A DNA stretch of 64,000 nucleotides from Pontibacter anaerobius (GCF_026241195.1 NZ_JAPFQO010000008.1:248001-312000), one strand, 5' to 3'; shown: positions 1 to 9,018, counted from the stretch's first letter. Numbers and translations are program-made. The notes: generated from the sequence alone by a model not told the origin.

Positions 1-58
1 AACCAGGGCGCGAAGTGCTGTTAAGCTTTTATCAAAATTATTTAAGGGAAGTGTCTAA
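1..58 (+). CDS. ECF sigma factor, C-terminal tail (partial)
   Basis: A reading frame is already open at base 2 and closes at TAA 56-58. Its last residues (TRARSAVKLLSKLFKGSV) look like the end of sigma region 4, where the recognition helix (typically GTVKTR-x-R-A) is followed by a short basic tail. The next gene is an RskA-type anti-sigma factor whose likely GTG start (51) overlaps this stop by 8 bases, the usual sigma/anti-sigma coupling. Only 18 residues are visible, so the identification rests on this motif and the neighbour. Confidence 0.6.
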   Translation, partial: TRARSAVKLLSKLFKGSV

Positions 59-887
59 CGAAGAATACATGGCATCCGGCATCCTGGAGCTTTATGCCGC
101 AGGTGGCCTCTCTCAGGCAGAGCGTGAGGAGGTGGAGCTGCGTGCTGCAAGCTCCCCTGAGATCCGCGCCGCACTGGATGAAGCCTGCGCGGCCATGGAG
201 GCCTATGCCCACCTGCATGCAGTGTCTCCAAGACCTGAACTAAAGCAAAGGATACTGGCACAGGTACAGGATGAGGCAAAAACTGATGCTGCCGATGCAC
301 CCGGGAATGATACGGCTGTTCCGTTTCCTTTACCTGATCAAGAAGCGGAAAGCTCCCCATACAAATGGATGTTTGCGGCCAGCATCGTGCTGTTCCTGAT
401 TTCGGGCATGCTAAGCTATCATTTCTACACCAAGTGGCAGCAGGCAGAACAAAGGCTGGCCACAGCCATGGCCTCGGAGCAACTTCTGGCGCAGGATATG
501 CAGCAAACCTCACTTAGAACGCAACGGCTAGAAGAGACACTAGCCATACTTCGTGACCCAAGCTACCAGCCTGTAAGACTGCAGGGCGTAGAGGCGCACC
601 CAGACGCGAACATGATTGTGTACTGGAACGCACAGAAACAGGAAGTATACATAGACGAGCTTAAACTACCGGCTCCACCAGCAGGCAAGCAATACCAACT
701 TTGGGCCTTGGACAACGGCAACCCGATTGATGCTGGTATGATTCCGCTAGCTGGTGCGGGTGCCGAACTACTCAGGATGAAACCAATTAAGGCTGCACAG
801 GCTTTTGCTGTAACCATGGAACCCGTGGGGGGCAGTGTGAACCCGACGCTGGAGCAACTTATGGTGATGGGCAAAGTAAAATCCTAG
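51..887 (+). CDS. RskA-type membrane anti-sigma factor
   Basis: Probable anti-sigma factor that holds the upstream ECF sigma factor at the inner membrane. With the GTG start at 51 (SNEEYMASGILELYAAG follows) it has about 278 residues. The N-terminal cytoplasmic helical domain resembles RskA/ChrR-like anti-sigma N-termini, whose usual opening is EYIASGILELYVLG. A membrane segment lies at about residues 107-126 (WMFAASIVLFLISGML), followed by a short coiled coil. The C-terminal 100 residues form the extracytoplasmic RskA domain, with the family's YQLWA and DAGMIPL motifs. An earlier GTG at 15 would add 12 residues unlike the family, so 51 is preferred. The start overlaps the sigma factor stop. 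The signal that releases the sigma factor cannot be read from sequence. Confidence 0.8.
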   Translation: MSNEEYMASGILELYAAGGLSQAEREEVELRAASSPEIRAALDEACAAMEAYAHLHAVSPRPELKQRILAQVQDEAKTDAADAPGNDTAVPFPLPDQEAESSPYKWMFAASIVLFLISGMLSYHFYTKWQQAEQRLATAMASEQLLAQDMQQTSLRTQRLEETLAILRDPSYQPVRLQGVEAHPDANMIVYWNAQKQEVYIDELKLPAPPAGKQYQLWALDNGNPIDAGMIPLAGAGAELLRMKPIKAAQAFAVTMEPVGGSVNPTLEQLMVMGKVKS

Positions 888-969
888 AAACTACGGCCGG
901 TCTCAAAAATGTTCCTGCCACACTTGTGCGTTAATAACCAAACACGCCTTTACCACTCCCCTGCTACTG

Positions 970-1716
970 ATGAACAAATTCTTATCCAAAGAGCAAGCAT
1001 CCATATTGCTTCGTGCCATCGAGGCGGAGAAAATTGCAGCTGTATATGAGCAGGAGAAACACCGGATTGCCTTGCCAGTCGAAAGCGGGAATGAGCAAGT
1101 ATACTTTAGGCTGCCGTTAGTGATTCCTGCCCCCGGCACCAGCCAGCCTGACAAAAAAGAGCAGGTAAACTATGTGATCCTGCTGATTCAGTCGGGGAAC
1201 TGCGCGATGGGATACTTTGAAAACGGCGTGAACCTGGACCACAAAGTTTTCCGCTCCTACATGGTCCGGAAGAAGCAGGGGAAAAGCCAGCTCAAGTACC
1301 TCAAGACCAAGGGCAAATCCAGGGCTGGCTCGCGCGTGCGATTGGGTGAAACAGTAGAGTTTTTTGAGAACATTAATGAGCGGCTGCAATCATACTTTGA
1401 GGATTACAGGGTAGACCGCATTGCCATCAGCTGCTCTAAAACCCTTATCCCCTACCTCTACAACTCCAAAACTGCCACGCCCTTCGATAAGCACGATCCG
1501 CGCCTGTATAAAATACCCAAGCACATCCACACGCCAATTTACGAGGTAATGCTGGACGCCAACCGCTTCCTGCTGCGGGGCGAGTTGATTTATGAGGAGG
1601 CACAGCAGGCTAAGGTAAACGAACTGCTGGCGCTGGCAGGGATTACAGATGTTGACGATGCACCCGAGGCGTATGATGGCGACACGGAGGAGGAAGGCTT
1701 TGATTTGTGGGATTGA
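970..1716 (+). CDS. VLRF1-like (Vms1-type release factor) domain protein
   Basis: This 248-residue cytoplasmic protein has no signal peptide or membrane segment. Residues about 65-175 resemble the VLRF1 fold found in eukaryotic Vms1/ANKZF1 and in uncharacterised bacterial homologues. The resemblance is a strand ending GYFENG, then VRKKQGKSQ with Gln107 in the G-x-S-Q loop, then SRAGSRVRLGE, then a helix ending in NINERLQSYF. In Vms1 the equivalent Gln is needed to cleave peptidyl-tRNA on stalled ribosomes. The C-terminus is acidic (DTEEEGFDLWD). Nearby genes are unrelated, so the role (ribosome rescue or tRNA cleavage) is inferred from the motif alone. Without a structure prediction it should otherwise be treated as a conserved hypothetical protein. 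Confidence 0.55.
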   Translation: MNKFLSKEQASILLRAIEAEKIAAVYEQEKHRIALPVESGNEQVYFRLPLVIPAPGTSQPDKKEQVNYVILLIQSGNCAMGYFENGVNLDHKVFRSYMVRKKQGKSQLKYLKTKGKSRAGSRVRLGETVEFFENINERLQSYFEDYRVDRIAISCSKTLIPYLYNSKTATPFDKHDPRLYKIPKHIHTPIYEVMLDANRFLLRGELIYEEAQQAKVNELLALAGITDVDDAPEAYDGDTEEEGFDLWD

Positions 1717-1873
1717 AACCCACTCAAACCGCAGCGGTAGCAACAAACTAAATGGCCCCCTCCACCACTGTTTTATACTTATACACGCAATAGTTTTAAC
1801 AAATTTCCCTGTTTTCAACCCGGAATAGTATACCTTATTATACCGGATTCGTGAAATTAGAGGAGTTACGACT

Positions 1874-2512
1874 ATGAAAAAGCATTCTATTTATTCCTGC
1901 TTCCTTCTTTCAACCGTTTGGGTCTTTTCGCAGTGCTCTGAGGCAAGTACAGAAAACGACATGCAGAAAGCCGGCTTTGATTCAGCAGGTCAGCAAGGAC
2001 CCGAGCAGTTAAAGAACGGAGGATACGCCAGCCAGATCGAGTTTGGGGAGCACCTGGTTTTAAGTATAGGTTGCCACGATTGCCACACACCTAAGATGGT
2101 GACCGAGAAGGGACTGGAGCCTGACTTCTCACGGGCGCTCTCGGGCCACCCCTCAAAAATGCCCCCACCAGACGTAGACCGTGCTGAACTCGAAAAGAAA
2201 GGATTGACGGCAAGCGATCATTTTACGGCATGGGTAGGCCCCTGGGGAATTTCTTATGCCGCTAACTTAACCTCCGATAAGACCGGCATCGGCACCTGGC
2301 AGGAGCAGAACTTCATCACCTCCATCCGGGAAGGAAAACACAAAGGAATTGCCACCGGACGCGATGTGCTGCCTCCAATGCCTTGGCCCATGTACAGAAA
2401 CTTGACGGACGAAGAACTAAAGGCAATATTTGCCTACCTGAAATCTACAAAACCCATACAGAATACCGTTCCACCTCCTGAGCCACCCGTTTCAGCAGGC
2501 GTTCAGAAGTAG
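1874..2512 (+). CDS. c-type cytochrome, monohaem, exported
   Basis: Exported c-type cytochrome of 212 residues. A signal peptide (about residues 1-20) ends at Cys21. Because the residue before Cys21 is Gln, lipidation is possible but not canonical. One haem-binding motif CHDCH lies at residues 67-71. A distal Met ligand is probable in the LPPMPWPMYRNL stretch, followed by the class I helix motif LTDEELKAIFAYLKS. The length and the insertion between haem site and C-terminal helix resemble the c-type cytochromes paired with periplasmic dehydrogenases. No redox partner is adjacent. The molybdo-hydroxylases farther along the window are candidates only by analogy. Confidence 0.8.
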   Translation: MKKHSIYSCFLLSTVWVFSQCSEASTENDMQKAGFDSAGQQGPEQLKNGGYASQIEFGEHLVLSIGCHDCHTPKMVTEKGLEPDFSRALSGHPSKMPPPDVDRAELEKKGLTASDHFTAWVGPWGISYAANLTSDKTGIGTWQEQNFITSIREGKHKGIATGRDVLPPMPWPMYRNLTDEELKAIFAYLKSTKPIQNTVPPPEPPVSAGVQK

Positions 2513-2550
2513 CGTTTATACTTCATATTAAACAATTGACTAGGCGCCAA

Positions 2551-2587
2551 CAGTTACACGGCAGAGGCTTTTGTGTGCCGTTAACTG
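2551..2587 (+). terminator. Imperfect hairpin after cytochrome gene
   Basis: The arms CAGTTACACGGCA and TGCCGTTAACTG pair with one bulge around a 12-base loop. The T-rich stretch after it is weak, so this may be a terminator or just an inverted repeat. Confidence 0.3.
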
Positions 2588-2636
2588 AACAATTGTCTTC
2601 TATTTCAGTATCTATAGCTGAACCAATACTTTAAAT

Positions 2637-3059
2637 ATGGATGCTCCTGAAGAGGTTCTTGATGAATCCGGAACTGTGCTGCCCAACCCGAAAGCACTTG
2701 TGCCCAAGGCACTGCAGGAAGTAAACGTGCTCTTTATAGGGCCTGTGGAAGATGGTTATTTCCAGCCTGTGCAGGACATGCTGCACACGCCGCCCCGCTG
2801 GGAAAAGGGAAACTACAGCATCACGGCGGGCAAATGGCCTGCTCCCGGCTCCACCGCAAACCTCATGGACCTCTCGCAGTATAACGGGTATGCCATCATG
2901 GTGATGGCTTCAGCCTGGGACAAGGAAGTGATCAGCCAGGCCAGGATATTCGGGGTACTGAACACCATGGCGAGCGATGTGATAGCTAAATTCGCATACG
3001 AGCACCAGCAGGGCAAAGAAGATGAAATTGCAGCTTACATCTCCGGTATCAGCAATTAG
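2637..3059 (+). CDS. Hypothetical protein, 140 aa
   Basis: I do not recognise the family. It is a soluble 140-residue protein without signal peptide or membrane helix. The sequence is Pro- and Gly-rich in the first 90 residues (LFIGPVEDGYFQPVQDML, PPRWEKGNYS), then predicted helical (DKEVISQARIFGVLNTMASDVIAKFAYEH). It stands alone between a cytochrome and a hydrolase on the same strand, with 124 bases upstream. Codon use and base composition match its neighbours, so it is likely a real gene. Confidence 0.5.
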   Translation: MDAPEEVLDESGTVLPNPKALVPKALQEVNVLFIGPVEDGYFQPVQDMLHTPPRWEKGNYSITAGKWPAPGSTANLMDLSQYNGYAIMVMASAWDKEVISQARIFGVLNTMASDVIAKFAYEHQQGKEDEIAAYISGISN

Positions 3060-3220
3060 TATCCTTCTAAAGTATAAAATCAGTCTTTCTGTAGCTTAGG
3101 GCAGGCGCAAACCACCTCTCACTTCTCTCCCTGTATACTTTACCGCTTCTCTTTGCTGCCGCAATTGTTTATATTTACTAGCTATACCTGTATCTACCTC
3201 ACCTTAAACAACAGAGAAGT

Positions 3221-4309
3221 ATGAAACTACTGTTACCTGCTATACTTGTGGGTTCGCTCCTGCTCCAGAGTTGCTCCACCTCTACTGATTCCGCCGTCTT
3301 GGAGAGCAACACCCCTGCCCTGTCAGAATACTTTGATAGCTCCGGCAAAGATGATCAGCTGAGTGGTGGAGTTAAGATGGTAAAGATCAACACCCCTTCC
3401 GGAGAATTCGATGTCTGGACGAAGCGCGTGGGTTATAACCCCTCCATGAAGGTGCTGCTGCTGCACGGTGGCCCAGGCGGCACCCACGAAGGCTTTGAGT
3501 GCTTTGACAGTTACCTGCCTAAAGAGGGTATAGAGTATTATTATTATGACCAGTTAGGTTCTCATTACAGCGCCCAACCCAACGACACCAGCCTCTGGAA
3601 CATACCCCGCTTTGTAGAAGAGGTCGAACAAGTGCGTAAAGCGCTGAACCTGGACAAAGACAATTTTTACCTGCTCGGCCATTCGTGGGGAGGCATACTG
3701 GCTATGGAGTACGCGCTTAAGCACCAGGATAAGCTTAAGGGCCTGATTATATCCAACATGATGTCGAGTATACCTGCTTACAACAAGTACCCTGATGAGG
3801 TGCTCGGCCCCCAGATGGACCCCAAGGTGCTGGCGGAGCTGAAGCAGATCGAGTCCGCAAACGACTTCTCCAACCCAAGGTATATGGAGTTGCTGATGCC
3901 GAATTTCTATACCAAGCACGCCTTGCGCATGCCGCTGGAGCAATGGCCTAACCCCGTTAACAGGATGTTCAGCCACATGAACCAGACGGTGTATGTACAG
4001 ATGCAGGGGCCAAGTGAGTTCGGCATAAGAGGAAACGCCTCGCTGAAAAACTGGGACCGCTCCGGCGACCTGGATCTGATAAAAGTGCCGACCCTGACAA
4101 TTGGCGGAGAGCACGACACCACGGATCCGGAACACATGAAATGGATGGCAGAACAACTACCGAACGGCAGCTATCTTTATTGCCCGGAGGGAAGCCACAT
4201 GGCCATGTATGACGACCAGAAAACATACTTTGCGGGCTTTACCACGTTCATAAAAAAGGTAGATGCCGAAAGAACTGCAACAGGCAACCAGCAAGTACAT
4301 GATTTGTAA
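3221..4309 (+). CDS. Lipoprotein alpha/beta hydrolase, proline iminopeptidase-like (S33)
   Basis: Probable exported lipoprotein peptidase of family S33 that removes N-terminal proline or hydrolyses small amides or esters. The signal peptide ends in LLLQSC, giving a lipidated Cys18. The oxyanion motif HGGPGG is at residues 81-86. The nucleophile elbow GHSWGG is at 152-157 with Ser154. The predicted acid is Asp298 (GGEHDTTDP) and the base His325 (EGSHMAMYDD). The 362-residue length suits proline iminopeptidases plus a lipoprotein leader. It is a single-gene unit closed by a strong hairpin at 4356-4400. Substrate specificity is not determined by these motifs. Confidence 0.85.
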   Translation: MKLLLPAILVGSLLLQSCSTSTDSAVLESNTPALSEYFDSSGKDDQLSGGVKMVKINTPSGEFDVWTKRVGYNPSMKVLLLHGGPGGTHEGFECFDSYLPKEGIEYYYYDQLGSHYSAQPNDTSLWNIPRFVEEVEQVRKALNLDKDNFYLLGHSWGGILAMEYALKHQDKLKGLIISNMMSSIPAYNKYPDEVLGPQMDPKVLAELKQIESANDFSNPRYMELLMPNFYTKHALRMPLEQWPNPVNRMFSHMNQTVYVQMQGPSEFGIRGNASLKNWDRSGDLDLIKVPTLTIGGEHDTTDPEHMKWMAEQLPNGSYLYCPEGSHMAMYDDQKTYFAGFTTFIKKVDAERTATGNQQVHDL

Positions 4310-4355
4310 CTAACTCCAGCCCTAACCTCTCTAAAGAGGGACGGGAAAGGAATAA

Positions 4356-4400
4356 GCAGCACAGCCCGGGCAGAAAGAGTACTTATCCGGGCTGTGCTGC
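4356..4400. terminator. Bidirectional hairpin terminator
   Basis: A 14-base perfect stem (GCAGCACAGCCCGG with its complement at 4387-4400) lies between the plus-strand hydrolase and the minus-strand DUF2892 gene that face each other. It is well placed to end both. Confidence 0.6.
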
Positions 4401-4406
4401 ATCGGT

Positions 4407-4628
4407 TTACTGGTGATGCCTGCTGTTGTTTTTGGGGCAGGTGTCTATTCCTATCAAAGTATACAACGGGCAGAACCCTACCAGGCTGGTAAGCACAAAC
4501 ACACCAGCAAATACGAGCAGCAAAATGCCTACCGTGCCTGTTAAGGTGCCGGTAAAGTATAAAACTGCTATCAGCACCGCAATTATCAGCCTGATAACCC
4601 GGTCTGTACTTCCCATGTTCTTTTTCAT
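4407..4628 (-). CDS. DUF2892 (YgaP-like) small membrane protein, copy 1
   Basis: Small inner-membrane protein of 73 residues with two hydrophobic segments (IIAVLIAVLYFTGTL; VGILLLVFAGVFVLTSLVGF) and the family's CPLY and DTC cysteines near the C-terminus. DUF2892 is the membrane part of rhodanese proteins such as YgaP. Alone its role is unknown, though many are linked to sulfur or thiol handling. ATG at 4628 (MKKNMG) is preferred over the GTG two codons upstream. It has a near twin at 9339-9560: the proteins differ at only six positions and the DNA is almost identical across the gene and a few bases beyond. The copies lie about 4.9 kb apart on the same strand, on either side of the stress protein and ATPase. 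Confidence 0.85.
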   Translation of the reverse strand: MKKNMGSTDRVIRLIIAVLIAVLYFTGTLTGTVGILLLVFAGVFVLTSLVGFCPLYTLIGIDTCPKNNSRHHQ

Positions 4629-4796
4629 GATCACTCAGATTATATCTTATTTTAAGATATTGTCGCAGGCTTTGGCATATTAAGTATACTTCTGCCTTTC
4701 TCTGATATAATTAAGCTCCTACAGGCTACAGAAAAGCTGTGACATTCATCATGCTTGCTGGTGTTAGAAGACTTTTAATTGCTCCCCAATACAAAA

Positions 4797-4827
4797 AATC
4801 CCTGGCCAGCAGAACTAGCCAGGGATT
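4797..4827 (-). terminator. Terminator of universal stress protein gene
   Basis: The stem AATCCCTGGC / GCCAGGGATT has an 11-base loop and is followed on the minus strand by a run of six T. It lies 60 bases past the stop of the stress protein gene. Confidence 0.7.
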
Positions 4828-4886
4828 CTCATTTATCAATCAGCTTAACCTTATACTTTAGCTTGAGGTAGTCTCCTGCAATACCG

Positions 4887-5747
4887 CTACAGCTGGTCTC
4901 TTTCTAGCCTGGCTTGTCTTCGCAGGTCGAGCAGGTTGCCGTTTTCTGGCAGTGCCAGCATCGGGATCTTCAGTGTCTTGAGCAACTGGGATGTAACACT
5001 GCTATGAAATATTTTCTCCCAGAACATCCTGTTAAGTATGGTAAAGGCCAGCAGGCTGGTGTCGTTTGCCTGCACGTACTTGGTAATGCCCTCGGCCACA
5101 TCTTTATTGGCTATCTCCATAAAATTCAGCTCAGCCTCCGGAAACTGCTTCACCAGGCTATCTTTAATGTACTCATCATCTATGTAGTCTGGCTGGCTCT
5201 CGCTCTTGATGTGCAGAAAGGTTATGGTAGCATTCAGCAGTTCTTTCAGGTTTAGCAGCTGCATGGTTGTTACCTGGTCGCCATTCTCAAAATCGGCAGC
5301 GTACACGATATGCTCTATCGGCCTAATGGCGGCACCCTCAGGTATAGCCAGCACCGGGCACAGGCCTTCTTTCGCAACGGACTCTGTGGTAGTGCCGAAA
5401 ACCTTTTTCGTAAAGTTCTTTGCGCCACCGGTTCCCATTACCACCAGGGTAACCCCGAACTCTTCAACCGCCTTTACTATCTCGCCAACTGCTCCTCCTT
5501 CTCTCACAATATACCTGACCGGCACATCACTTCTGTTAATATTTGCCAGTATACCGTCTAACTTCTGTTGTGCCGTCCTTTTGTCTTCCTCCACCTTGCC
5601 ACTGCCCAATCCAGGCAATATTGCTCCCTTTTCAGCGCTATGCATTACTACAATCTCTACCTGAGATCTGGACGCCAGGTCTAAGGCATACTCAAGAGCA
5701 CGGAAAGAACTTTCAGAGAAATCAACTGGAACAAGTAAAGTCTTCAT
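4887..5747 (-). CDS. Universal stress protein, tandem UspA domains
   Basis: Cytoplasmic stress protein of 286 residues formed of two UspA-like domains (about 1-145 and 146-280). The first carries the nucleotide-binding signature G-x2-G-x9-G-(S/T) in MGTGGAKNFTKKVFGTTTES and opens with KTLLVPVDFSESS. The second domain starts at HIVYAADFE and lacks a clear G-rich loop, so it probably no longer binds ATP. It is transcribed away from the P-type ATPase across a 493-base spacer. Usp genes often sit beside ion-transport ATPases, which suggests a shared stress response but does not prove it. Confidence 0.9.
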   Translation of the reverse strand: MKTLLVPVDFSESSFRALEYALDLASRSQVEIVVMHSAEKGAILPGLGSGKVEEDKRTAQQKLDGILANINRSDVPVRYIVREGGAVGEIVKAVEEFGVTLVVMGTGGAKNFTKKVFGTTTESVAKEGLCPVLAIPEGAAIRPIEHIVYAADFENGDQVTTMQLLNLKELLNATITFLHIKSESQPDYIDDEYIKDSLVKQFPEAELNFMEIANKDVAEGITKYVQANDTSLLAFTILNRMFWEKIFHSSVTSQLLKTLKIPMLALPENGNLLDLRRQARLERDQL

Positions 5748-6240
5748 GGTTTTAAAGTTTAGTGTGGAAACAATGGGTAAACATTACTTACCGCTTCATT
5801 ACGTAAACAAAACTACCTGATTAACAGCCTGATGCCAATAATGTTTATCATCTTAAAAATTGATCTTCGTCATCATTCGGCTGTAGCGAATGTATGAACT
5901 TTGTGTATGGCCTTTATTTCACCTTGGCCAATGCTTCAAATGATTATCAGACGATTGTAATGCTGTTTTTATACCTTCCTGAAGCAAACTAAAACAGGCT
6001 CAGGCTACATTTGGCGCTGTACAGTACAGGAAGGAAGACACGGCTATAATACCTGGTGACCAGGATGTGATAGGACCGATTTGTTTCATCAGGATTGTGC
6101 TCCTGCATGAAAATGCGCGTGAGTTCCACTCCAGTAACATAGTATAAATAAACAGTTTAATGCAAATTGAATTATAGCTTGATAAGCAAGCAACCCGTAA
6201 TAGTATAAGGCTTTATTATCACAGGATATCTACCACGACC
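5748..6240. other. Divergent intergenic region, stress protein / P-type ATPase
   Basis: This gene-free stretch of 493 bases must hold the promoters of two divergent genes. The only symmetrical elements I see are a short dyad CCTGGTGACCAGG near 6053-6065 and two AGTATAA boxes near the ATPase start (6148, 6203). I see no reading frame with coding character and no RNA gene. Confidence 0.4.
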
Positions 6241-9018
6241 ATGCGTGTTACCCAAGAAAAACCACTTAACAAAAGACCTCTGACGCTAGAAAAACAGTAT
6301 CCATGGCATAGCCTGAAGGCTATAGAGGCACTGAACCTGTTGCAGGTTTCTGCAGACGAAGGCCTGAGCGATGAGGAAGTGGAGCTGCGAAGAGAGCAGT
6401 TTGGCCGTAACGTAATGACTCCCAAGAAACAGCAGAGCGCCTTTGTGCGGTTCCTGCTACAGTTTCACCAGCCACTGATCTACATTTTACTTGCAGCAAC
6501 CTTAGTTACTATTCTGCTGGAAGAGTATGTAGATGCCATTGTAATCTTTGCGGTGGTGTTCATCAACGCCATTATTGGCTATGTGCAGGAGTCTAAGGCG
6601 CTGGAGGCGATAGATGCACTGGCCAATAGCATGACCGCTAGGGCCCAGGTGATCCGCAACGGCACAAAACAGAACATCGATGCGCAGGAGCTTGTGCCAG
6701 GCGATATCGTGTTGGTACAGTCCGGAGATAAGTTTCCGGCGGATGTGCGACTCGTGCGGACCCGTGATCTGAAAGTAGACGAATCCGCGCTGACGGGGGA
6801 GTCTGTAGCAGTGGAGAAAGAAGATACACCCGTAGCAGCAGATGACGTACTTGGCGACCGGCTTGGCATGGGCTTCTCGTCCACTGTGGTGACCTACGGG
6901 CAGGGCAAAGGAATTGTTACCGCCATCGGCGACCAGACAGAGGTTGGTAAGATACAGAAGTCTATTGCCGGTGCCCAGGACTTGGAAACACCGCTTACCA
7001 TAAAAATAAAGGAGTTCAGCCGACTTTTGCTTTGGGTAATCCTAGGTCTTTCGGCAACAGTGTTTGTAGTAGAGTATATCCGCGGAGCAGGCCTCGGCGA
7101 GACCTTTATGGTAGCCGTGGCGCTCGCTGTAGGCGCCATTCCGGAGGGTTTGCCGGTGGCTGTTACCATCATGCTGGCACTGGGCGTGTCCAAAATGGCC
7201 AGGCGCAGGGCCATTATACGCAAACTGGTGGCCGTTGAGACCCTTGGCAGCACCAATATCATCTGCTCCGATAAGACCGGCACGCTCACCGAAAACCAGA
7301 TGACGGTACAGCAGATAGTGGCAGGTGGTAAAACCTACACTGTTTCCGGACTCGGTTACCGCCCGGAAGGAGATATCCTAGCCGGGGAGCAAACAGTCAA
7401 CCTATCTACCAATGCCGCGCTGGAGCAGTGCCTGAAGGCGGGTTTGCTTTGCAACGACAGTAGTGTAAAGGAGAAAGACGGGCAATGGCACATTGAGGGA
7501 GACCCTACGGAGGGAGCCCTGGTCGTGTCCGCTCAAAAAGCCCAACTGGAGGCCTGGAAGCTGGAGCAGGACCTGCCCCGCAAAGATAGCATTCCATTTG
7601 AATCTGAATACCAGTACATGGCCACGCTACACGGCGGCAACAGCCCGGTAATTTATATGAAAGGCTCTGTAGAGGCCATTCTGGAGCGTAGCGAGCAGGC
7701 GATGCTGCCAAACGGTGAAATGACCGGCTTGGATAAAGAAGCCATACATAAACATGTAGAACAAATGGCCAGCGAGGGTTTGCGTGTGCTGGCTTTTGCC
7801 ATGGCCAGTGTACCGGCGGATATGGATGGCATCGATCATGTGAACACAAAGGCTGGTATGGTGTTTTTAGGTGTGCAGGGCATGATAGACCCACCGCGCA
7901 AGGAGGCAGTTGAAGCCGTGAAGCTATGCCAGCAAGCGGGTATAGGTGTAAAAATGATTACCGGCGACCACGCCGTTACCGCGGCGGCCATTGCCAGCCA
8001 GATCGGCCTGAAAGGGCGCCGGGAGAACGGGAAACTGGTTGCCATAACCGGCAAAGAGCTGCAGCAGATACAGGACAGAGATCTGGAGGATACGGCCGAG
8101 GAAGTGTCTGTTTTCGCGCGCGTGGCCCCCGACCAGAAACTGCGCCTGGTGAAAGCCCTGCAGGCCCGCGGGCATGTGGTGGCCATGACCGGCGACGGCG
8201 TGAACGACGGCCCGGCCCTGAAGCAGGCCAACATAGGCATAGCCATGGGCATTACCGGCACCGACGTAGCCAAAGACGCCTCTGATATGGTGCTGACCGA
8301 CGACAACTTTTCCTCTATTGAAGGAGCTGTGGAGGAAGGCAGAGGGGTGTTCGACAACCTGACCAAGTTCATCGTCTGGACACTGCCCACCAACTTGGGA
8401 GAGGGGCTAGTTATACTTGCCGCGGTTATAGTTGGCTCTCAGCTGCCCGTGCTGCCTGTGCAGCTACTATGGATAAACATGACCACAGCCGTGCTGCTTG
8501 GCCTTACTTTGGCTTTCGAGCCTAAAGAACCTGGAATCATGGACCGCCCGCCACGCCCTTCAGATGAACCTATACTTACCTATGACCTTATTATGCGTAC
8601 CTTACTGGTGGGCACCATTCTGCTGATCACATCATTCGGTTTATACTTGTATGAGGTGGAGCAGGGTGCTACAACAGCTGAGGCACAGACGGTAGCTACT
8701 ACCGTTTTCGTGGTTCTGGAGGCGTTCTACCTATTAAGCTGTCGCTCACTTGTACGGCCTATGCAGGAGATCGGTTTCTTCACGAACTTGTGGGTCTATT
8801 ATGGTATTGCCGCTATGTTTTTCTTCCAGGCATTGTTCGTCTACACCCCATTCATGAATACCCTCTTTAGTTCAAGCCCGCTGGATGCCATGCAGGTGCT
8901 GCGCATTTTTGGAGCTGGTGTGCTGCTGCTTATTATTGTATCCATAGAGAAGTATATCCGGTTTAAGGTTGACCGCCGGAAAAAGGCAATTGCAAGGGAG
9001 ATGCCTAATCTTTCCTGA
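6241..9018 (+). CDS. P-type cation-transporting ATPase (P2-like)
   Basis: Inner-membrane ion pump of 925 residues, complete for a P2-type ATPase. In order it has a cation ATPase N-terminal domain (about 20-90), actuator domain with LTGES, M4 with IPEGLP (Glu302), phosphorylation site DKTGTLT (Asp344), nucleotide-binding domain, hinge TGDGVNDGPAL (about 650-660) and six C-terminal membrane segments. M5 keeps the Asn/Glu of NLGE. M6 reads NMTTA, where SERCA-type calcium pumps have N-L-V-T-D, so Ala750 replaces the calcium-coordinating Asp800. The ion is therefore uncertain: calcium-type architecture but an altered site, so Na+, K+, H+ or Mg2+ are possible. It is followed by a strong terminator at 9030-9073. 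Confidence 0.92.
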   Translation: MRVTQEKPLNKRPLTLEKQYPWHSLKAIEALNLLQVSADEGLSDEEVELRREQFGRNVMTPKKQQSAFVRFLLQFHQPLIYILLAATLVTILLEEYVDAIVIFAVVFINAIIGYVQESKALEAIDALANSMTARAQVIRNGTKQNIDAQELVPGDIVLVQSGDKFPADVRLVRTRDLKVDESALTGESVAVEKEDTPVAADDVLGDRLGMGFSSTVVTYGQGKGIVTAIGDQTEVGKIQKSIAGAQDLETPLTIKIKEFSRLLLWVILGLSATVFVVEYIRGAGLGETFMVAVALAVGAIPEGLPVAVTIMLALGVSKMARRRAIIRKLVAVETLGSTNIICSDKTGTLTENQMTVQQIVAGGKTYTVSGLGYRPEGDILAGEQTVNLSTNAALEQCLKAGLLCNDSSVKEKDGQWHIEGDPTEGALVVSAQKAQLEAWKLEQDLPRKDSIPFESEYQYMATLHGGNSPVIYMKGSVEAILERSEQAMLPNGEMTGLDKEAIHKHVEQMASEGLRVLAFAMASVPADMDGIDHVNTKAGMVFLGVQGMIDPPRKEAVEAVKLCQQAGIGVKMITGDHAVTAAAIASQIGLKGRRENGKLVAITGKELQQIQDRDLEDTAEEVSVFARVAPDQKLRLVKALQARGHVVAMTGDGVNDGPALKQANIGIAMGITGTDVAKDASDMVLTDDNFSSIEGAVEEGRGVFDNLTKFIVWTLPTNLGEGLVILAAVIVGSQLPVLPVQLLWINMTTAVLLGLTLAFEPKEPGIMDRPPRPSDEPILTYDLIMRTLLVGTILLITSFGLYLYEVEQGATTAEAQTVATTVFVVLEAFYLLSCRSLVRPMQEIGFFTNLWVYYGIAAMFFFQALFVYTPFMNTLFSSSPLDAMQVLRIFGAGVLLLIIVSIEKYIRFKVDRRKKAIAREMPNLS

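Larger units (their letters stand above)
643..4858. repeat. TATACTT/AAGTATA heptamer, examples from the first 5 kb
   Basis: Sites read by eye: 643, 1097 (full palindrome AAGTATACTT, 1097-1106), 1774, 2062, 2517, 3069, 3134, 3241, 4457, 4555, 4682 (palindrome again, 4682-4691) and 4852. They fall in both genes and spacers and on both strands. The motif continues at similar density across most of the window. Confidence 0.75.

Noticed and set aside
15-50. GTG at 15 as the start of the anti-sigma factor
   Set aside because: It would read inside the sigma gene tail and add residues foreign to the family; GTG 51 overlaps the sigma stop as is typical.
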